From Chondrilla cf. caribensis (lineage: Eukaryota; Porifera; Demospongiae; Chondrillida; Chondrillidae), in contig OZ026565.1 of the NCBI GenBank assembly GCA_964020155.1, forward strand, positions 4,153,553-4,181,052: a stretch of DNA of 27,500 bases, read 5' to 3'. Each line of letters begins with the position of its first letter. The stretch's first letter is position 1. Positions 14,950 to 27,500 of this stretch are shown here, in pieces. Both the position numbers and the translations under genes were made by a program. Under the pieces are notes generated by a model. The model ran no database searches, was not told the DNA's origin, and saw only the letters and a program-made list of their open reading frames with translations.

Positions 14950-16057
14950 ACCAATGTATTAATAATAATGTTATTTCATGCACACTAGTACATACGATAT
15001 ATACTCTCCCTCTCTCTCACCCTCTCCCTCTCTCTCATCCTCTCTCCCTCTCTCACCCTCTCCCTCTCTCTCATCCTCCCCCTCTCTCTCATCCTCTCCC
15101 CCTCTCTCACCCTCTCCCGCTTTCTCACCTTCTTCGGAATCCTCTTTCTCGCCTTCTCCCCTCTCTCTCTCCATCTCTCTCACTCTCTGCTTCTCTCACC
15201 CTCTCCCTCTCTCTCATCCTCTCTCCCTCTCTCAGCCTCTCCCTCTCTCTCATCCTCTCTCCCCCTGTCACCCTCTCCCCCTTTCTCTCCATCTCTCTCA
15301 CTCTCTGCTTCTCTCTCTCTCTCTCTTACCCTCTCTAACATAGGTAATCCCTACCTTCTTGTTTATGAGTTTGCATTGTGCACGAATGATTGACATCAAT
15401 ATAACTAATAAAGTGACATGTGATTGTGTATCTATAAGCAATTTATTTATTCGTGCATATATGCAATTGCGATATTATTATTGTCAATAATTATGCATAA
15501 TTTGTGATACTGATTGCATTCTGTCAAGATATGGCTTGTAGAAATTTTAATTTATTTTAAATTTGTGCATATTAACATTCAATTTCAATTGAAATTATTT
15601 GCATGAATATTGAAAACATTGTTAACCGCATCTCATGTATCACAGGTAATTTTATGTCAAATTACTGTAGTTATTAAAGAAGTATATGACAGATGATTAC
15701 ATCAATGACTTCTAATTGCCAGAACATTATTAGTAATGATGAATGCATATTTTAGACTGAATCATAATATGTAATTCTATATGCCATTGTATATTAATTG
15801 AAGTTCAAAGGTCCATTGAGATCTAAGTAGTGAGCTACGGCAGCCATTCACCACATGTATTTCTTCAGTTCCTCCTCATTCCATGAGGTAATTGTGACCC
15901 CTTCTTCTGTATGACCTCATTATGCCATGAAGTCATCAGAAGATGTGGAAATGCATAAACCCTACAGCAAGCCATACAAGCCATTGTAGTGATACATACC
16001 ATTTTCATATGACATTAGCAGGCCCATACAATGTCATATACACATATTATAATTGTA
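14950..16057. repeat. Block present in duplication unit B only, with a CT-rich microsatellite
   Basis: Unit A passes from an AATAATATTATTA-like stretch almost directly to AACAGTGTACATGTG (about 4488), whereas unit B has about 1.1 kb between the equivalents. The block begins with CT/CCCTCT/CATCC repeats (15001-15345) that include a longer internal repeat, then about 700 AT-rich bases with no coding signal. Its boundaries are approximate. Confidence 0.6.
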
Positions 16058-16192
16058 ACAGTGTACATGTGTAGGGTGAAGGCAATGAGTGGGCGGATGT
16101 AATTTGTTGTGCAACATTAACATGGCAGGTTAATTGAGGGTGGGGAGTGAGGAGAGGAGGGACTTTTAACCCCCCTGACTAGACTATAATTA

Positions 16193-17718
<1,526 letters not shown>

Positions 17719-17980
17719 GGAGTTCGCATTCTGGTCTGTTCTATTTTGGGATCAAAGCGGTCACGTGGTTCGACTGCCCAAATATGGAGATCATGCTGGC
17801 CCCGCCCAAACGTATTTGGACGACGCAGAAGAAGTCACCGAACCAGTGGAGAGACCGCGACGTCTAGTAACCCCAAACGTAGACTGGATTCCCCGTTACT
17901 TCCGCACGTTATATCCCTCTCAACCCTTGGAAACTATTCTCGATATCAGAAGGGCGCTCGAGGTCCCTAGTGACACACAG
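17719..17980 (+). CDS. Candidate 5' exon of an unidentified gene (frame uncertain)
   Basis: This stretch is markedly GC- and CpG-richer than its surroundings and ends at a strong donor (CACACAG, then GTAAGT at 17981). Two frames are open across it. One reads RLPKYGDHAGPAQTYLDD ... NVDWIPRYFRTLYPSQPLE ... LEVPSDTQ and is preferred because it runs into the donor in phase 0, but it has no ATG in the window part. The other is Arg-rich and stops just before the donor. A third frame has an ATG with MEIMLAPPKRIWTTQKK but stops at about 17868. I do not recognise the product. It may instead be a promoter/leader region. Confidence 0.35.
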
Positions 17981-18150
17981 GTAAGTTCCTGGTTCGGTTC
18001 TATTCGTTGAGGTACAAGTCGTGGAAATGTGTACACTTTTTATGTGGCGGCGAATGTGGTCGTCAACGAATTCATGACCGAACAATTTTCTTGTCCTCCC
18101 TCGTGTATGTGTGTATGTGTGTGTGTTGTGTGAGCGTGTTTTTATCAAAG

Positions 18151-18300
18151 AGTCGTTTCCATGCCGCCCCGACCTTGATATCTACCCACACACTGGCGCA
18201 CGGCCCCCACGCACACATGTTAGCCCTAGCCCTCGTCGAAGGTCGCCACGGGACACGGGAGTTAGTGTACCGTACGGGAAACACGGCCGCCTCGCGGTAA
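18151..18300 (+). CDS. Candidate second exon of the same unidentified gene
   Basis: A GC-rich island follows a possible acceptor (TTTTTATCAAAG). In phase 0, as required by the donor at 17981, it reads SRFHAAPTLISTHTLAHG and on to ...VYRTGNTAASR with a stop at 18300. Another frame reads across a GCG/GTAACC donor at 18298. The product is not recognised and the evidence is mainly composition. Confidence 0.25.
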   Translation, partial: SRFHAAPTLISTHTLAHGPHAHMLALALVEGRHGTRELVYRTGNTAASR

Positions 18301-18483
18301 CCACTGTCAGACTAATTTCTCCTTATTCGGGAAGCCTTTATTGAAGCCTTTAGGTCTTGTTGTGTCGTGTTACCTTGTTCTGTCCTCTCTTTATTGTCTC
18401 TGAGAGCCATTGAGTGTTTCCTGGCATTGTTAGGTGTATGTTACTTAAGGATCGTGTTAACCTTTCTTCACTAGTAGGAAGGT

Positions 18484-18484
<1 letters not shown>

Positions 18485-18521
<37 letters not shown>

Positions 18522-18640
18522 ACTCTATGGTGTGTGTGTGTGCACTCTATGGTGTGTGTGTGTGTGCACTCTATGGTGTGTGTGTGTGTGTGCGTGTGTG
18601 CCTGTGTGCGCATGTGCATGTGTGTGTGTGTGATCGTGTG
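18485..18640 (+). repeat. Compound TG repeat with CACTCTATGG units
   Basis: TG tracts are divided by three copies of GCACTCTATGG (about 18519, 18541 and 18566), giving a small tandem array on top of the dinucleotide. Confidence 0.9.
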
Positions 18641-19044
18641 CGTGTACATGCATAAGAGATGTGTGAGATACATTTAGATGTAACTGCACGCACGCTGTTT
18701 ACGACTCTCAAGTACACACATTCGTTATGAACATCATGTCATCCACCGTTCAATGCTGATATAAGTCCTAAACTCATGTACGTATATATGTACATATGTC
18801 TATATAGCCATTTCAAGCTCGTAAATGGATGTTGTATACTTTATATTCATTGTTCCTATGTATTTCAATGTGAATGGATGACACAGTGGTCCTTGATGAT
18901 AATCCAACCCCTCTCTGATGGACCACGGTTCGAGTCACAGTTATCGCTATTGACTGTACCATTAATTGTCCATTATCTGACAGTCTTTGTGATCCAGCGT
19001 GTCACTTATTGCCTATGATGTGTGTGTGATTGTCAAGTTTACCA

Positions 19045-19045
<1 letters not shown>

Positions 19046-19112
<67 letters not shown>

Positions 19113-19116
19113 TGTG

Positions 19117-19177
<61 letters not shown>

Positions 19178-19200
19178 TGTGTGTGTGTGTGTGTGTGTGT

Positions 19201-19258
<58 letters not shown>
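19046..19258 (+). repeat. Long interrupted (TG)n
   Basis: Over 200 bases of TG with sparse TACG interruptions (near 19108, 19174 and 19200). Confidence 0.95.
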
Positions 19259-19820
19259 ATACGTATGTGTGGTGAATCTCTTGTTTTATCAGGTTCCCCC
19301 TTCCAATGTGTGTGATAATTCTCTTGTTCTCTTGGATTTCAGCCTGCTTTCACATGTATGAACATACGTACATGTACTTATCTTCAACTTGTAATAGGCA
19401 CTTTTCAGCATTCATTTCATGTTTGTTTTCTGGTATGCTGTATTTTCTGATAGTGGTGCGTACATGCATACACGTATACAATTTGTAATAGACGTACGTA
19501 CGTACATACTTACGAATGACTTATTCTGACCTACCAAAGTGATTCCTTTTTGGTGTATACTGCCTTTTACTTTGGTGATATGTATTGCCTTGCCCCTGGT
19601 CTGTGTGCACACATACCTGTACAATCGTGTTCTCTAACTGGACGTGTATGTATCCCAGATTGAGACTACATGGTGTGTACATGAATGCCATCTTGTATGT
19701 ATGTAACCACCTCAGGCCGTATGCACATATGTACATAGGAGGGGGTGGGGATGTCTCACTTGGCGTGTGTTTGTGTGGTGAGAGAGCATTACTGCCGAAT
19801 TTGTGTCCTATCGTGCAAAG

Positions 19821-20375
19821 GAGAGCCTCACATCTCATAGAGTACAGTGGAGAGCCTCACACCTCACATCTCATAGAGTACAGTGGAGAGCCCCACACCT
19901 CACATCTCGTAGAGTACAGTGGAGAGCCCCACACCTCACATCTCGTAGAGTACAGTGGAGAGCCCCACACCTCACATCTCATAGAGTACAGTGGAGAGCC
20001 TCACACCTCACATCTCATAGAGTACAGTGGAGAGCCCCACACCTCACATCTCATAGAGTACAGTGGAGAGCCCCACACCTCACATCTCGTAGAGTACAGT
20101 GGAGAGCCCCACACCTCACATCTCGTAGAGTACAGTGGAGAGCCCCACACCTCACATCTCATAGAGTACAGTGGAGAGCCTCACACCTCACATCTCATAG
20201 AGTACAGTGGAGAGCCCCACACCTCACATCTCGTAGAGTACAGTGGAGAGCCCCACACCTCACACCTCATAGAGTACAGAGGAGAGCCCCACACCTCACA
20301 TCTCATAGAGTACAGTAGAGAGCCCCACACCTCACATCTCATAGAGTACAGAGGAGAGCCCCACACCTCACAGTA
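19821..20375 (+). repeat. 36-bp minisatellite, 15 units with higher-order order
   Basis: Each unit is CACACCTCACATCTCATA then GAGTACAGTGGAGAGCCC. Units differ at a few sites: CTCAT/CTCGT, GCCT/GCCC, and AGTGG/AGAGG/AGTAG near the end. Because 36 is divisible by 3, one frame reads HTSHLIEYSGEP throughout and another is open as well, so openness says nothing about coding. There are no spacers between units. Confidence 0.95.
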
Positions 20376-20499
20376 GTAAAAGTAAATTTAAAATAAACAT
20401 ACGTATCCTCTATTGACCTTGCCGTTGTTCAGTCATGGTTCTCTTTCCTCTTTCCCACTTTCTGCTTGCTCCTAATAGAAAAAGCAAACTAGTGGTCAA

Positions 20500-20632
20500 C
20501 ATGTAGTCTTACATGTGTCCCTGTACATTGACATGTGGTGTCCCTGTACATTGATATGTGGTGTCCCTGTACATTGACATGTAGTCTCACATGTGTCCCT
20601 GTACATTGACATGTGGTCTTGGATGTGTCTTT
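20500..20632 (+). repeat. Minisatellite with core TGTCCCTGTACATTGACATG
   Basis: Four copies of TGTCCCTGTACATTGA[C/T]ATG are separated by TGG, TGG and TAGTCTCACA. The unit length varies from about 25 to 35 bases. Confidence 0.85.
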
Positions 20633-20729
20633 GCCTGCAGACCGGAAGTCTTATTACATGTGAATGTGTGTTCCTGTACACACGTACGTATGTACATAAG
20701 CATACATACAAGCAGATGTACATACGTAT

Positions 20730-20847
20730 GCACGTGTCTTCCATCATGGTGATGTGTTGTGTGGCGCTAGCCTATTGGGACACACATGCACGTGTCTTCC
20801 ATCATGGTGATGTGTTGTGTGGTGCTAGCCTCTTAGGACACACATGC
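20730..20847 (+). repeat. 59-bp direct duplication (two units)
   Basis: GCACGTGTCTTCCATCATGG starts at 20730 and again at 20789. The units differ at only about three bases over 59. Confidence 0.9.
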
Positions 20848-21845
20848 GTGTGGATGGCTTTATTGAGACATAAGGTCACTTGCTAACAATTGGCAAGTCA
20901 TGTGACAATCAGAGCAGATCTAATTGGACATGGTTCTGTGTAGCTTATTGTATTATGTTATATTCAATTTATGACAGTTGATGGTGTGGTTAAGCCACAC
21001 AACGTGGTCAGTCCCCTTGATCATTGCTGCATTTCGATGTCTACTGAACAACTGATGGATTATTATTTACATGTATGTACAAATCTTCTTACGTACCTTC
21101 CCATATACATACGTACGTACATGCATCTGCATACATCCGTGGGCAATTACGCAATTACAGGAAATTAAAATGGTTGATATTATTATGACTGCCTGTGTGA
21201 GTTATTGTGTGAGAGTGAGCTGATAGCCCGAAGTGATTTCCACGCAATCACTTTAATGGAGTGTACATGTACGTATTCATGATTGTAGATGATAATGGTT
21301 CGTCTTGCTGGATTCAATATACATACGTATGTATGTATGCACGTACGTATTTATGTACATACATATGTATGTGTGTACGAATGTATGTTCGTATGTGCGT
21401 ATGTGGCTAAGTACTGTACATTCATATGTACGAATGTACGTGTGTGCATATGAGCGTACCTATATGTACTCCTCACAGAAACTTTGACACATACACGTAA
21501 TGTGAATGTAATTATAGCATGATTATTTAGATTATTTCAAATTAATTAGTGGAATCCTAAGTATCGTAACATGAATGAGAGTGGATCGTAATTTGCTTGT
21601 ACATAGTTACTTTATCGTAATTCTATCATAGTAGGACCATCATTTTCTCTTCACTGGTACTTGAACCATCCTACATAGTTCGGATTGTAGTAGTGGACTC
21701 TCAGGCATTGGGGCTTTCCTACTCATCATGACTCTTAATAGTGCTGTAATGTAACGTGAAATTACTGTAATACAATAGTAATTTCTCTGTAATTACATTA
21801 TGATATGTACTCTGTTACGTGGGTGTTCTCAGTAAGCCACAAAGT

Positions 21846-21943
21846 TCCGACAGGAGTACATTCACGATGTATTGGGCTACAGCTTATGTATGTACTCTGT
21901 TCTGTGATGTACCCCAGTACATCACGAATGTACTCCTGTCGGA
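21846..21943. repeat. Inverted repeat with about 30-bp arms
   Basis: TCCGACAGGAGTACATTC on the left is matched by GAATGTACTCCTGTCGGA on the right. The match continues inward through GATGTA and TGGG with a few mismatches, leaving a loop of about 35 bases. It could be a cruciform or a remnant transposon end. Confidence 0.8.
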
Positions 21944-22490
21944 TGTGCCCTCGGCCAATCTATTCCTAACACTTAGTACGTCCACACAGTACACACCGAA
22001 GGTAGGGTATAGCTAGTGCTTGTAAGGTTTTCCATGATACCTATTGCATGTGTACGCAGCTCTACTACTACTGTGTGTACATGTGGGTGTATGTGCTTAC
22101 GTATGGTACGTACGTATATACATATCCTGTCACATATTATCATACTATAATTTACGGGGTCTCTGTTTGCTTGTTTGCTTGTTTGTTTGTTTGCAAACTC
22201 CTCCTTCAGTTCGCATGCAGTTGACGTCAAACTCCCCAATCCTCCTCAGCGGCACCCGTGGAGTATCCTAAGGGGGTCGGTGTTTCATTTTAGGCCTTTC
22301 TTCTAGAATTCGAACGAAACCGTACTATCCCCGTACTTGAAAGGTGCCATTTTCATGACACGTTTATAGACAAATACGCCCGTAGGGCGGGTAATTCATA
22401 CTCATATTTTAAATACAAAGGAATAGAAAACTACCATTTTACTACCAATAGGATTGCAATAACTACAACCAGCATTACAATACTTGGATG

Positions 22491-22680
22491 CAATCGCGGT
22501 ACGATGTACTTACAATTAGGTTTCGTTACGATATGTCTAGGTTTCCATGACACCACACCTCCCTACCCCTAGGTATGCAATCTCCTTTGTTGTCAGACAA
22601 TCGCGGTATGATGTACTTACTATGTCCAGTTTTCCATGACACCACACCACCCTACCCCTAGGTATGCAATCTCCTCTACC
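22491..22680 (+). repeat. Direct duplication of about 90-107 bp
   Basis: CAATCGCGGTACGATGTACT at 22491 recurs at 22598, and TTTCCATGACACCACACC at 22542 recurs at 22631, followed both times by CCTACCCCTAGGTATGCAAT. The second unit lacks about 18 bases near its start. Confidence 0.85.
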
Positions 22681-22872
22681 ATCCCTTGTACCAATTTGTA
22701 TGTATTTGTTGTCAGACATGAAGTTTTGGGTAGACATAACAGAACGAACCCTGTTCCCGCATACAGCATATGTTTTTATTATGTTACCAGTAGGATCAGT
22801 GATGCCCAATGGCTTCTCAGCCTAATGTATAGATTTTGCAACACATTTTGAATCAATTATAGTTCATACGTT

Positions 22873-22873
<1 letters not shown>

Positions 22874-22925
<52 letters not shown>

Positions 22926-22969
22926 TGTGTGTGTGTGTGTCTGTGCGTGCGTGCGTGTGTGTGTATGCA

Positions 22970-23006
<37 letters not shown>

Positions 23007-23008
23007 TC
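22874..23008 (+). repeat. Interrupted (TG)n microsatellite
   Basis: TG runs with TC, GC and TA interruptions. Confidence 0.95.
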
Positions 23009-23333
23009 GTGTGTGTATTTGTTTGATTGTTGTGTGATACGTGAAACGTGTGTGTTAAATGAATTCATTTCAATGAGAGACCACCTGTCTTCAGAGAACA
23101 TTGTTTCATGAAGCCAGGGGTGGTCCCTGAAGGCATATTCCCCCATGTTGTGTATTTCTGGTTGAAATACCTACCTTTTGTCCGTGGTAATGGTATTCAT
23201 TAACTACTTAGTTGATTATGCTTGTTACCATGGTAACATGTAGTGGAGCATATGGTCAACTGAGAGGCTTTTGGATTCCATTTGTAATCAAATCACCATA
23301 TCTACCTCCTGATCATCTGGGGTTGTTAATTCT

Positions 23334-24130
23334 GACCACATGTGAGATTTCTCTGTGGACCTTACTGAGTGGGCTCTAACAATCCACCCACATGTTGAGG
23401 TCTCCTCATTATTGTAGATTGTACTGAGTGAACCTCTATAATCTACCCACATGTTAAGATCTCCCCATCATTGTAGACTGTACTGAGTGAACCTCTATAA
23501 TCTACCCACATGTTTTGATCTCCCCATCATTATAGACTGTACTGAGTGAACCTCCATAATCTACCCACATGTTGAGATCTCTCCATCATTGTAGACTGTA
23601 CTGAGTGAACCTCCATAATCTACCCACATGTTGAAATCTCCCCATCATTGTAGACTGTACTGAGTGAACCTCTATAATCTACTCACATGTTGAGATCTCC
23701 CCGTCATTGTAGACTGTACTGAGTGAACCTCCATAATCTACCCACATGTTGAAATCTCCCCATCATTGTAGACTGTACTGAGTGAACCTCTATAATCTAC
23801 CCACATGTTGAGATCTCCTCATCATTGTAGACTGTATTGAGTGAACCTCTATAATCTGCCCACGTTGAGATCTCCCCATCAGTGTAGACTGGGTGAACCT
23901 CTATAATCTACCCACATGTTGAGATCTCCCCATCATTGTAGACTGTATTGGGTGAACCTCTATAGTCTGCCCACGTTGAGATCTCCCCATCAGTGTAGAC
24001 TGGGTGAACCTCTATAATCTACCCACATGTTGAGATCTCCCCATCATTGTAGACTGTATTGGGTGAACCTCTACAATCTACCCACATGTTGAGGTCTCCC
24101 CATCATTGTTGACTGGGTGAACCTCTATAA
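23334..24130 (+). repeat. 59-bp minisatellite, about 15 units, with a dimeric pattern at its right end
   Basis: The unit is ATTGTAGACTGTACTGAGTG then AACCTCTATAATCTACCCAC and ATGTTGAGATCTCCCCATC. The left units are full length. The right third alternates a form with TATTG and GCCCACGTTG with a shortened form (GTGTAGACTGGGTGAACC). No spacers are present and the array has no open frame of note. Confidence 0.95.
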
Positions 24131-25106
24131 TTTGAACTATGTAGGAGAGCGACATTCTCCCTGTTGTGCGGAATGCACAAGTATTCAATACCTCCTGGTA
24201 ATTAGGTTGTGGATTGTTTGTGTGTGTGACAATGGTGTGTGTGTATACTTTCCCAAGCCCTTCTGTCCTTGAGAGGCTTCCTCACTTTCACTCAGCTTCC
24301 TTGTAGCCATCCACAGCCATACAGGTGCAAATCACAGTGAATCCCCAAATAATACTGAGTGTGTTTCAGGAGACACAAACAGTGTTTTTGGATAAATTGT
24401 TGTCCATATTTGGCCCGCATATTATAGTGCTGCAAGGGCTCCCTCATATTTTATATATGGGTACACGCATGTACATACGTACGTAGGTATGTATTTACAT
24501 ATGTAAATATGCACGTATTGTACATGTCTACATATTGTACATACGTACATGCATAAGTTCGTATTTAGGGTTGCAGACATAATCTTGTATTGTAATTGTA
24601 CTGTCATCATATTGCCATGTCATAGGTATGTGTGTTACAGCATGTCACAATTCAATCGTGTGTACTGTCATCGTAATTTGGTCGCAGAAGAAGAGGTTAG
24701 GTAACCTCATGATTTGTTAGTAGTTTAGGCTTTGTAGTTTTGTTGTAAAAGGATTCGTCGTATGGTAATTGGAGTTCTTTGTAGAGGAGTTGTAGTTCTC
24801 CTCAACCCTGTTTCATGACCACGGGGTGATCTTAGATAACAGTTTCACCTGTACGTACATACATATGGACACATACGTATATACATACGTATGTACATAC
24901 ATGTACTGTAAACCTCACCAGGTGTACATATTCTCATCTGTTGAATTGTTCTCCTAAAAAGGTGACTGAAGTACTACATTCACAAGTTGCTGAAATAAAA
25001 AGATGTCAAAACCAAAGGGTTAGTTTTGACTGGGATGGTTGTGAGTACATAGCGCTTGAAAGAATGTCTGAATGAAGAACTCATGTTTGATTTAAGATGT
25101 GCATGT
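24131..25106. other. Intergenic with ACGTACGT-type palindromes, no gene
   Basis: Short runs of CATACGTACGTAGGTATG near 24473 and ACATACGTATGTACATACATG near 24883. No coding evidence was found. Confidence 0.55.
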
Positions 25107-26306
25107 CGCATGTGGGACATGTCCGATTGCACTTGTATGGCTTCCAGTGATCGGCGATTTTTGGGTACTTTCTTTGACTTATATTTCATCTCAATAACGT
25201 TCGAGAGGAAATCTAAAGTTCTTGAAGTATTTTTAGATATGTCTTTAGTAAGATGACGTCTATTTCGAAAGACTTGGTGATGTACTTTTCGATATATTGA
25301 AACGTTTAGAAGACGCACCAAAATGCGGAAAAACGTCGCCCGCCATTTTTAAAAAAGCCTCCGAGACCATCTAAGAGCATTTTCTAGTAGCTAGTAAGAT
25401 TTGTCAATGATTGTATGTGGGGGAATTTGATATCTCAAACCGTTTTGGAGAATCACTCAAAAAACTAATTTAGAATAGAAAATGTCGACTATTTATTGGC
25501 ATAACTTCATTTCAGATCATTGGATCAATTTCCCCCACATGGAAAAGTTGGAGAATCATTTAAACTTACTTTTAAACGATAGATGATCCTTCTGGAGGCT
25601 TTCCTGAAATGGTGGGCGAACATGGCAAATATCATACAGAAGATCTAGAGCGAGAGCTGTAAGTCACATGAATGTCATGTGACAATTTGGTTACGTCATT
25701 ATCTCGCCGATATCAAGTGTTATTGTGTAAGATTATCTTCGATCGTTTTGATACTTCTTCAGCCCAATCGGATGTTTCTTTTGAGCGCCTAATATCTATT
25801 CTAAAAATGGTTTTGATAAGAAGTTTTGATCGTTCTGAGAACATAAACGGGAGCCAAACAAAGCACCGAAGACAATCGAGGTACGGACCGATATATGTCA
25901 GAATTATCGTACTATATCTTCATTTTATCACTAATGCGCACTTTTGATGAATAAAGTAACCACAAATGCTCAGTTTCTAATCGTTAATTCATTTCGATAG
26001 CTGCGCTCCATCCCCTAGAACTTTTCGAATCGAAATACGCAATCGTGTATAATTTCAATACTTTGATTTAAACCTTTAGAAACGGATTTGAATCAAAGTA
26101 GGTAAGGATTAAAGTGCTAGGAATGCCGAACGTATCTTATTCTTGTTACGTACTTTCGATCTTAGATTGGGTGCGATCGATTTTCTTGCATAATCGTTCG
26201 ATCAAATCACAAGAACGTCATGTGACAAAAGATCTCGGGCTGCACTAAGGCGTTAATAGAATCCTATTAACAGTTTGTGACCCAAAATGGACATGTCCCA
26301 CATGCG
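25107..26306. repeat. Segment bounded by perfect 18-bp inverted repeats
   Basis: CGCATGTGGGACATGTCC at 25107-25124 is exactly reverse-complemented at 26289-26306. The interval contains a further imperfect palindrome (25334-25621) and GTCATGTGACAA twice (about 25674 and 26218). Open frames of 60-110 codons inside match nothing I know. It could be a non-autonomous element, but no target-site duplication was identified. Confidence 0.5.
25334..25621. repeat. Imperfect palindrome with about 95-bp arms
   Basis: Left arm CGTCGCCCGCCATTT ... AAAGCCTCCGAGACCATCT ... TGTGGGGGAATTTGAT. Right arm, inverted: ATCAATTTCCCCCACA ... AGATGATCCTTCTGGAGGCTTT ... AAATGGTGGGCGAAC. The arms have diverged by substitutions and small indels. 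Confidence 0.7.
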
Positions 26307-26502
26307 GTTAATACAGCATGTGATGAAGATATACGTACATGTGTACTCGCATGTCTGAATGCACACTGCATGTGTACGTTTATACACTATGTAAGTACAT
26401 ACGTACGTACCTACGTATGTACGTATGTACACATAGTCCGTTTGTACCTAAGTGCACGTGTACACAGTAGGTACCTACATGAGTATGTACGGTACGGTCC
26501 TT

Positions 26503-26620
26503 ATAAAAGGTAACGATAATTTCGTTTGCCGGTTTTTGGATAACGGATAAACGCTAACCTTTATCAGGGCACCGTTCACTGTAAACCGTTAACCGAAAAC
26601 CGTTAACGCATAACGTAAGC
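26503..26620. repeat. Cluster of AACCGTTAAC-like motifs
   Basis: TAACG/CGTTA is repeated many times, including a near-tandem AAACCGTTAACCG / AAAACCGTTAACG at 26582-26607. The motif resembles Myb-family recognition (AACNG) on both strands. Confidence 0.5.
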
Positions 26621-26954
26621 GCATTTCTGTGACGTAACACGTGATTAGATTACAAACTGCGAGTTTTATCGAGGCAAGATCGTTGTCCTTACTAACGGAA
26701 GAAGCTACACTATCACTGAAGCAAGTTCCATCCTTTCGCTCCAAGAACCATTCTTTCCGAGTCGCTGAAATCACACTTCTATTAAGCTCTCCTGCTATGC
26801 TGTGATGAATATACGTATTCGTACGTATGTATAAAAGCTAGCCTGGCTGTCAAGAATAATTCATTTTGTACTTATACGTGTGTACGTACATGTGTGTGTA
26901 CATAAGGTTTTCTGTGGGTTTTCATTTTTGCATAGAATCCTGTTTCTTTTGTGA

Positions 26955-27135
26955 AAGCCACTTCCTGTGAAGTTTTCTTCTAATTTTAATGTACGTATAT
27001 ACGTGCGTACTTATACACTATACGTTGCGTACCTACTTAAGTATATAAAAATATGCTTCCTGTTGAAGCTATTTTCTATATAGAGACCACTTTCTGTATT
27101 CACACTTCCTGTAGAACCCACTTCCTGTATGGTGG
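26955..27135 (+). repeat. Cluster of CACTTCCTGT motifs
   Basis: CTTCCTGT occurs at about 26961, 27056, 27106 and 27121, with related CACTTTCTGT near 27089. The reverse complement ACAGGAAG is an ETS-type core. It may equally be a degenerate short repeat. Confidence 0.5.
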
Positions 27136-27398
27136 CCACTCGATATGTACTTCTATTTTGTTTCATTTTCAATGGCATTGCATGTACGTATCTCGTCATA
27201 GTGCTGTGTTTATTGGGTTCTTAATGGGCTGAATAGATTATGTCCTGTACTGAAATGCATATGTGGTGTAGTGTGTAGTGTGTAGTCTACATATTTACAT
27301 ATGTACATGTGTATACAGTGTATACTTTTGGACCATCTCCTCTCCGAATGATAATGTGAACACTTGAGCACACGTACAATACAGACATACGTACATGT

Positions 27399-27417
27399 GC
27401 GCATACACACACACACA

Positions 27418-27496
<79 letters not shown>

Positions 27497-27500
27497 CACA
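27399..27500. repeat. (AC)n microsatellite at the window edge
   Basis: AC repeat with one T interruption near 27423, ending ACAACACA at the window edge. Confidence 0.95.

Noticed and set aside
19821..24130. CRISPR array or satellite-coded protein in the 36-bp and 59-bp arrays
   Set aside because: Units are contiguous with no unique spacers, and the genome is eukaryotic. The open frame in the 36-bp array follows from its length being divisible by 3.
24980..25947. ORFs of 60-113 codons at 24980-25321 and 25672-25947 as genes
   Set aside because: No recognisable domain, and they overlap palindromic repeat sequence; not supported as genes.

Overview
The window is animal genomic DNA: intron-rich genes with GT-AG junctions, very abundant TG/AC and CT microsatellites, minisatellites and degenerate transposon remnants. 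No bacterial, organellar or viral gene organisation is visible. The best-supported genes are a PTEN lipid phosphatase locus and an unusual protein kinase, both on the plus strand. Several PTEN exons have exactly the lengths of the human exons. A basal invertebrate, most plausibly a sponge, is my inference from the kinase type and the retroelement remnant; the sequence does not prove it.

Layout. Positions 1-4636 hold the 3' half of a first PTEN copy (copy A; coding exons 226-3187) and its downstream flank. Positions 4637-6190 are mostly empty, apart from a decayed minus-strand retroelement reading frame. A single-exon kinase catalytic domain lies at 6738-7598. A second PTEN (copy B; 9096-13489, complete, predicted 467 residues) follows, and its flank repeats the copy A flank out to about 16192. 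Positions 16193-27500 are dominated by repeats: an (AC)97 tract, a 36-bp minisatellite with 15 units, a 59-bp minisatellite with about 15 units, several inverted repeats and scattered ACGTACGT palindromes. One GC-rich candidate exon region at 17.7-18.3 kb has no recognised product.

How the genes may work together. PTEN removes the 3-phosphate from PI(3,4,5)P3 and opposes PI3K signalling. The two copies share C2 and tail exons but differ in the C-terminal PDZ ligand (TKM against TKI). Similarity between the copies stops about 30 bp before exon 6, so copy A may be a partial duplicate lacking the phosphatase domain, although its 5' side lies outside the window. The kinase lies upstream of copy B in the same orientation. 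A chain of phase-compatible splice sites (7571 to 8450-8495 to 9091) could join the kinase in frame to PTEN. This possible kinase-PTEN fusion is the most exciting hypothesis here and needs transcript evidence. Copy B also has Asp in place of the usual Ala in the catalytic P-loop (HCKDGKGRTG), and an intron plus a decayed duplicate exon sit inside that motif.
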